Origin: Candidozyma auris
Taxonomy: Eukaryota > Ascomycota > Pichiomycetes > Serinales > Metschnikowiaceae
Direction of reading: 5' to 3'
Assembly (NCBI RefSeq): GCF_003013715.1
Contig: NC_072814.1
Location: 744,001 to 808,000 of the forward strand
Length of the DNA stretch: 64,000 bases
The notes below the pieces were generated by a model that was not told where the DNA came from, made no database searches, and saw only the letters and a program-made list of their open reading frames with translations. Both the position numbers and the translations under genes were made by a program. The stretch's first letter is position 1. Each line of letters begins with the position of its first letter. Of the stretch, positions 59,300 through 64,000 are shown piece by piece.

Positions 59300-62200
59300 A
59301 TGGTGTCGAATGGAGTCCGAGATTCAAAAGGTGGGGCTACCAAGCCGCATGTCGATCAATCGAAGCGAAGGTCTAGAGGCTCGGTAGTCAACTACTCGGA
59401 ACAAACGAGAAACTCGAAACGAAGCATCAATGGTGGAACGAACGATTATCCAGCTAAGAAGGTGAGGACTGAAATAGAGAATTCCAACATGTCAGATTCG
59501 GAGCAGAAGTTGATAGAAACGATCACGGATTTCAACATATGCGTGAACGAACTCTTCCAGCTCAAAGAGTACGGTTCCCTCGTGGAATGGAACCCTCGTG
59601 ACTTCTCAAAGTCCTTGACGACGCAAGTTCCAGAGATTCTTGAGTACTTTGTTGAACAGAACAACTACAGGCTTATCTGGGATGAGGATCTGCTTGAGAA
59701 GATGGATTCCATCCCTCTACGTTTACAGAAGAAGAAGATGTTGGAAAGAGAGGAAATGCTCCGGAGCAAGTACCCATTCATGGACTCCGTTTTGGAAAAG
59801 AGTATAGAGCGGGAGTCACAATTGCTCAGACCAAGACCAGAGAAGTCTAGATATCGAGACTTACATAAAAAAACCTCGACTTCAAAAGCTCCTCCTTCTC
59901 GAAAAGGGCGCATAGACAGTCAAGAAACACCTGTATCTGATGTTGTTTCAGCGGAAAATGAGGAGGAAGAAGGCCAGGAGGATGAGGAAGAGGAGGACAT
60001 CGATTACGGCGATCTCAACACGAACTACAAACTCAAACAAATCAAATTCACAGTGCCCCCACTCAAAATCACACATCCATCGCATATACCCCTGTGGAGG
60101 CCTCTGGAGAATAATGAGAATGACATACGAGGTGGAGACAGCGAAAGGGAAATCACACCATACGACCCGGAGCCTCTACTGGTAGTAACAGGAAAGCATG
60201 CTACACTAAGCGTTCCTGCAGTCGAGGAGAAACTTTCAGCATTTCTTTCACAAAAGTTCAAGGCGCCCATTGTCGATGACGCCAATCCAGATTACAATAA
60301 CACCCCTGAGGAGTACGAGAATGTTCTTGATCATCAGCGTCATCTTCTAAAGCGATTATATGAAAAAATTGTGGTGGAGGAGAGATTTGAACTCAATGGT
60401 GATAAGATTGAAAGAAGGAAAATTATCTTGCCGACATTTTCGAATCAAAAGCTCTTATCAGATCCATTTAGAGACACTGGCTCTATTATTCCCAAAATCC
60501 AAGGAACCTCTAATGATCAAACTCTTCAAGACCATCTTGTTGACCAAGGATTCTCATTTTCCAAAATCCATCAACAGATGAGAAAGCTGCATCAGGCACG
60601 TGCCAGGAAGGTAGCTCAAATGGTTGATCAACACTTCCGTAAAAAGCGTGGTGAAAAGGAGAGACTAGCAAAAGAGAGGGAACAAAATCTCAAGAAGCTC
60701 AGTCGTCTAGCTATCCAGTCTGTGAAAAAGCGCTGGTCTCAAGCTCACAAAGTTTATCGTCATATTCAGCATGAGAAAGAAGAAGAGATCAAACAAAGGG
60801 AAGGACGGGAACACTTGAGTAAAATGCTCAAACACTCTACGCAGCTTCTTGAAGCACAGCTCAACAAGTCAGAAGACAACACTGCAGATGAACCGGATTC
60901 AGATGATGACGAGCAAGAGCAGGACTCTGAAAACTTTTCATCGTCTGAATCAGACTCAGAGGACTCCGAATCAGAAACCATCGATAAACCTGATAGTGAG
61001 TGTACTGTTGAAGAGCTTAAAAGGAAGTACGCAGACATGGAAAGCTCTCTCGAGCCCCTGTCGCGCATGGAGACTGAAGAGGAAATTGAGGACGAAGTAT
61101 CTGGTGAAGGGTCTAGCGGGCTTGCTGCTTTGTATGGTGGTGTTGACACCAAAGAAATCACCCCTGCTGTTTCTGAGGATTATACAGAAGAGCAGAAGAA
61201 ATTGATTGCTGAGTTGTCAGAAAGAAAAGACGAGGACTTGTCTGATTCGGAGCCATCTGATGATCTACTAAGTGATGAAAGTGTCTCAGAGTCCGAAGAA
61301 GACGTAAGTTTGTCAGAGAATGAAGATCAAGATACCACTTCCGGCCTAGCTGATCTTTATAAAAAGGGACCTATTGGTAAAGAAACCAACGACAGCGAAG
61401 GTTCAACTGTGGAAGATGAAGAACCAAAGACTCCTGTCAGTGAAGATAAAACGGAGGAGATTAATGGGCTTAAAGTGAAGGATGTTCCAGTGCCCCTGCT
61501 TCTCAGGGGTACTTTGCGTCCATATCAGAAGCAGGGTCTTAATTGGCTTGCAAGCTTGTACAACAATGATACCAATGGTATCCTTGCAGACGAAATGGGT
61601 CTTGGTAAAACGATTCAAACGATTGCTTTGCTTTCATACCTTGCTTGCGAACATCATATCTGGGGTCCTCATTTGATTATCGTTCCCACATCAGTCATGC
61701 TCAATTGGGAAATGGAATTCAAAAGATTTGCCCCAGGCTTTAAGGTATTGACATATTATGGCTCACCTCAAGAAAGAGCTAGAAAGAGAAAAGGATGGAA
61801 TAAAATCGACACTTTTCATGTTTGCATTACTTCTTATCAGCTTGTTGTTCATGATCATTCGTCATTCAAGCGTCGTAAGTGGAGATACATGATTTTGGAC
61901 GAAGCTCACAACATCAAGAATTTCAGATCAAATCGGTGGAAAGCATTGCTCAACTTCAACACCGAGAATAGATTATTACTTACGGGTACTCCCTTACAAA
62001 ATAATCTTATGGAATTATGGTCCCTTCTATACTTTTTAATGCCGTCTTCAAAGGTTGATCAAATGATGCCCGACGGGTTTGCGAACTTTGAGGACTTTCA
62101 ACAATGGTTCGGAAAGCCAGTTGATAAAATTCTCGAAAAAACCGGCACTGGCGAGATCATTGATGACAACGTCACTGGTCGTCTTGATGAAGAAACCAAA

Positions 62201-63943
62201 AACACAGTTGCCAGGCTACACCAGGTCTTACGTCCGTACCTTTTGAGGCGACTCAAAAAAGATGTGGAAAAACAAATGCCAGGTAAGTACGAGCACATCG
62301 TCTACTGTCGTCTATCGAAACGTCAAAGATATTTGTATGATGATTTCATGTCTCGCGCCAAAACGAAGGAGACGCTTGTATCAGGCAACTTCCTTTCAAT
62401 TATCAACTGTTTGATGCAACTTAGAAAAGTTTGTAATCATCCAGATCTTTTTGAAGTCCGTCCCATTGTGACTTCGTATGCTATCCCAAGAAATGTCTCT
62501 CACACCTTCAAGGTACATGATGAGACCGTCAAGAAACTATTGGATGTTGTACCATACGATAGGATCAACTATTCGGTCCTAAATCTTGATATAACAAAAA
62601 TGGATGATTTGAATTGGTTTGCAGCCGACGGTCGTGAGAGATTACGGTCCAGTGCAGAGATCGAGAAAGAAATCAAGTATCTCGATGAAATTATTGCCAA
62701 AGGATCTGATGTACTTAAACCATCCTACACTGACGTCTTTCAATTGAACAAATCTCTCAAATTGCAAGAGCAGATTGAGCATAGGGAACGGTTAAAGCAA
62801 ATTCTCTATCTCAATAACTTGAGATGCAGTCGTCGTCCCCTCTATGGTACCTCAATACTTGATAGACTTAAAATTGTGTACAGAGAACCTCGCTGTGAAT
62901 TACTTGATGAGATGATTCTCGATATCCCGAAGAGAGCAGAGGTAATGAAAGATGTTGTTGAGAAATACGGAGTTGTCACCCCGAGTGTGGTAGCTCTAGA
63001 TATGAAAGATGAAATTATCCCGGTCGAAACACAATATGCTTTACGTGCTGGTGTTCAAAACAATGCTATATCAAACCCATTCCATCACGCCCAAGTGAAA
63101 CTATCCATCGCCTTTCCGGACAAGCAACTCTTGCAGTATGATTGCGGTAAGTTGCAAAAACTAGCAGCCTTGTTGCAAGACTTGATTCCAAAAGGGCACA
63201 GGGCATTGATCTTCACTCAGATGACCAAGGTATTGGATATATTAGAGCAGTTTCTCAATATTCATGGACACAGGTATATGCGTTTGGATGGTGCTACCAA
63301 GATTGAAGATCGTCAGTTATTGACGGAAAAGTTCAACAGAGATCCTAGAATTCCCGTGTTTATCTTATCAACAAGATCAGGTGGTCTCGGTATCAACCTT
63401 ACTGGTGCCGATACAGTCATCTTCTACGACTCTGATTGGAATCCTGCTATGGACAAGCAATGCCAGGATCGTTGTCACAGAATTGGGCAGCTGAGAGATG
63501 TACACATTTACCGTTTTGTTTCTGAAGCCACCATTGAATCGAATATCTTGAAGAAAGCCAACCAGAAGAGACAGTTGGACAATGTGGTGATTCAAGAGGG
63601 TGAATTCACCACGGACTATTTGGGTAAATTCTCTGTCAGAGATTTGGTGAACGATGCAAGCCTCATATCGGAATTACCCGACAAGCCTATAGGTGAAAGC
63701 GCCAATGTTGATGTTTTGGCGCAGGCAGAGGACGAAGCTGATCGAAATGCCGCCAGAGAAGCAATGAAGGAGGTGGCCGTTGACGATGAGGACTTTAACG
63801 AGGAAAAGGGTGCAGAAGACCCAAGAAAGGGACCTCGTGGTCTCAAAGGAGGCAATTTGGACGACGCAGACTACGATGAAGGCGTTGGTCATATTGATGA
63901 GTACATGTTACGTTACATTGCCGAAGGCTATTACGCAGAGTAA
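59300..63943 (+). CDS. SWR1: SWR1 chromatin remodelling ATPase (H2A.Z exchange)
   Basis: A 1547-residue INO80-family Snf2 ATPase. The frame opens at a TTG (59288), but the ATG at 59300 starts the protein. An HSA region (about 415-520, MRKLHQARARKVAQMVDQHF and SRLAIQSVKKRWSQAHKVYR) recruits actin/Arp4. Acidic low-complexity blocks fill about 520-730. The split helicase has DEMGLGKT (764-771), DEAH (867-870), a large insertion typical of this family (about 1000-1260) and the second lobe ending in CHRIGQ. CTG codon 1398 follows GQ where S. cerevisiae has Thr. The complex replaces H2A-H2B with H2A.Z-H2B. Length equals yeast Swr1 (1514) closely. Confidence 0.96.
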   Translation: MVSNGVRDSKGGATKPHVDQSKRRSRGSVVNYSEQTRNSKRSINGGTNDYPAKKVRTEIENSNMSDSEQKLIETITDFNICVNELFQLKEYGSLVEWNPRDFSKSLTTQVPEILEYFVEQNNYRLIWDEDLLEKMDSIPLRLQKKKMLEREEMLRSKYPFMDSVLEKSIERESQLLRPRPEKSRYRDLHKKTSTSKAPPSRKGRIDSQETPVSDVVSAENEEEEGQEDEEEEDIDYGDLNTNYKLKQIKFTVPPLKITHPSHIPLWRPLENNENDIRGGDSEREITPYDPEPLLVVTGKHATLSVPAVEEKLSAFLSQKFKAPIVDDANPDYNNTPEEYENVLDHQRHLLKRLYEKIVVEERFELNGDKIERRKIILPTFSNQKLLSDPFRDTGSIIPKIQGTSNDQTLQDHLVDQGFSFSKIHQQMRKLHQARARKVAQMVDQHFRKKRGEKERLAKEREQNLKKLSRLAIQSVKKRWSQAHKVYRHIQHEKEEEIKQREGREHLSKMLKHSTQLLEAQLNKSEDNTADEPDSDDDEQEQDSENFSSSESDSEDSESETIDKPDSECTVEELKRKYADMESSLEPLSRMETEEEIEDEVSGEGSSGLAALYGGVDTKEITPAVSEDYTEEQKKLIAELSERKDEDLSDSEPSDDLLSDESVSESEEDVSLSENEDQDTTSGLADLYKKGPIGKETNDSEGSTVEDEEPKTPVSEDKTEEINGLKVKDVPVPLLLRGTLRPYQKQGLNWLASLYNNDTNGILADEMGLGKTIQTIALLSYLACEHHIWGPHLIIVPTSVMLNWEMEFKRFAPGFKVLTYYGSPQERARKRKGWNKIDTFHVCITSYQLVVHDHSSFKRRKWRYMILDEAHNIKNFRSNRWKALLNFNTENRLLLTGTPLQNNLMELWSLLYFLMPSSKVDQMMPDGFANFEDFQQWFGKPVDKILEKTGTGEIIDDNVTGRLDEETKNTVARLHQVLRPYLLRRLKKDVEKQMPGKYEHIVYCRLSKRQRYLYDDFMSRAKTKETLVSGNFLSIINCLMQLRKVCNHPDLFEVRPIVTSYAIPRNVSHTFKVHDETVKKLLDVVPYDRINYSVLNLDITKMDDLNWFAADGRERLRSSAEIEKEIKYLDEIIAKGSDVLKPSYTDVFQLNKSLKLQEQIEHRERLKQILYLNNLRCSRRPLYGTSILDRLKIVYREPRCELLDEMILDIPKRAEVMKDVVEKYGVVTPSVVALDMKDEIIPVETQYALRAGVQNNAISNPFHHAQVKLSIAFPDKQLLQYDCGKLQKLAALLQDLIPKGHRALIFTQMTKVLDILEQFLNIHGHRYMRLDGATKIEDRQLLTEKFNRDPRIPVFILSTRSGGLGINLTGADTVIFYDSDWNPAMDKQCQDRCHRIGQLRDVHIYRFVSEATIESNILKKANQKRQLDNVVIQEGEFTTDYLGKFSVRDLVNDASLISELPDKPIGESANVDVLAQAEDEADRNAAREAMKEVAVDDEDFNEEKGAEDPRKGPRGLKGGNLDDADYDEGVGHIDEYMLRYIAEGYYAE

Positions 63944-64000
63944 ACATTGGATATAAATCTAAGAACCGCTGTATAGAACAAGCTTGAATTATAGAAATGG

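Overview
This is nuclear DNA of an ascomycete budding yeast. It carries about 27 protein genes, essentially all uninterrupted, including TOR1, SWR1, PDS5, condensin YCS4, GLE1, Mediator MED4, TFIID TAF4, Pol I subunit RPA12 and chaperonin CCT5. Two observations place it in the CUG-Ser clade. First, CTG codons fall where the protein families demand Ser, Thr or another polar residue: the invariant Ser of the SAPNYCGEF motif of PPZ1, the Thr of the HRIGQT motif of SWR1, and sites in ARP3, HEM15 and TOR1. Second, a recognisable respiratory complex I subunit (NDUFB8-like) is present, which Saccharomycetaceae lack. The single TOR gene, a CDR-type drug pump and intermediate GC content fit a Candida/Clavispora/Metschnikowia-like yeast. 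The species cannot be fixed from this window. CTG should be read as Ser in every protein here.

Layout. 1-511: end of a MoaB/Mog-fold gene, leaving the window on the left. 2.0-3.7 kb: PPZ1 phosphatase. 4.0-8.4 kb: CDR-like ABC transporter. 9.5-10.8 kb: Pho85-type cyclin with an unusually long (about 2 kb) upstream region. 12.7-14.5 kb: MTE1-like and MRPL7. 14.8-20.2 kb: GLE1 and PDS5, convergent. 20.2-22.35 kb: long region holding the PDS5 promoter and the KIN4 upstream region. 22.4-28.4 kb: KIN4 and FAP1. 28.5-30.8 kb: UTP23, RPA12 and LIA1. 32.4-43.2 kb: CCT5, ARP3 and TOR1 in tandem. 43.3-50.0 kb: RCL1, TAF4 and YCS4. 50.2-56.7 kb: ALE1, HEM15, MED4, CMG1 and NAM8, tightly packed. 57.4-58.6 kb: two small mitochondrial membrane proteins. 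59.3-63.9 kb: SWR1.

The genes are a normal eukaryotic housekeeping mixture and not one operon-like system. Regulatory logic is nevertheless visible. PAC-type (GATGAG) elements sit at the ribosome-biogenesis promoters (UTP23/RPA12, RCL1, perhaps LIA1). An MCB box lies just upstream of PDS5. CCAAT boxes precede the NDUFB8-like gene and HEM15. A sterol-response-like heptamer lies close to the CDR start. I found no tRNA, rRNA, transposon, CRISPR array or centromere-like sequence. The least explained DNA is the set of long intergenic regions (10.8-12.7, 20.2-22.3 and 30.8-32.4 kb), which share a recurring GATAAGGTG motif and contain several hairpins, and a folded-looking segment at 57.75-57.84 kb.
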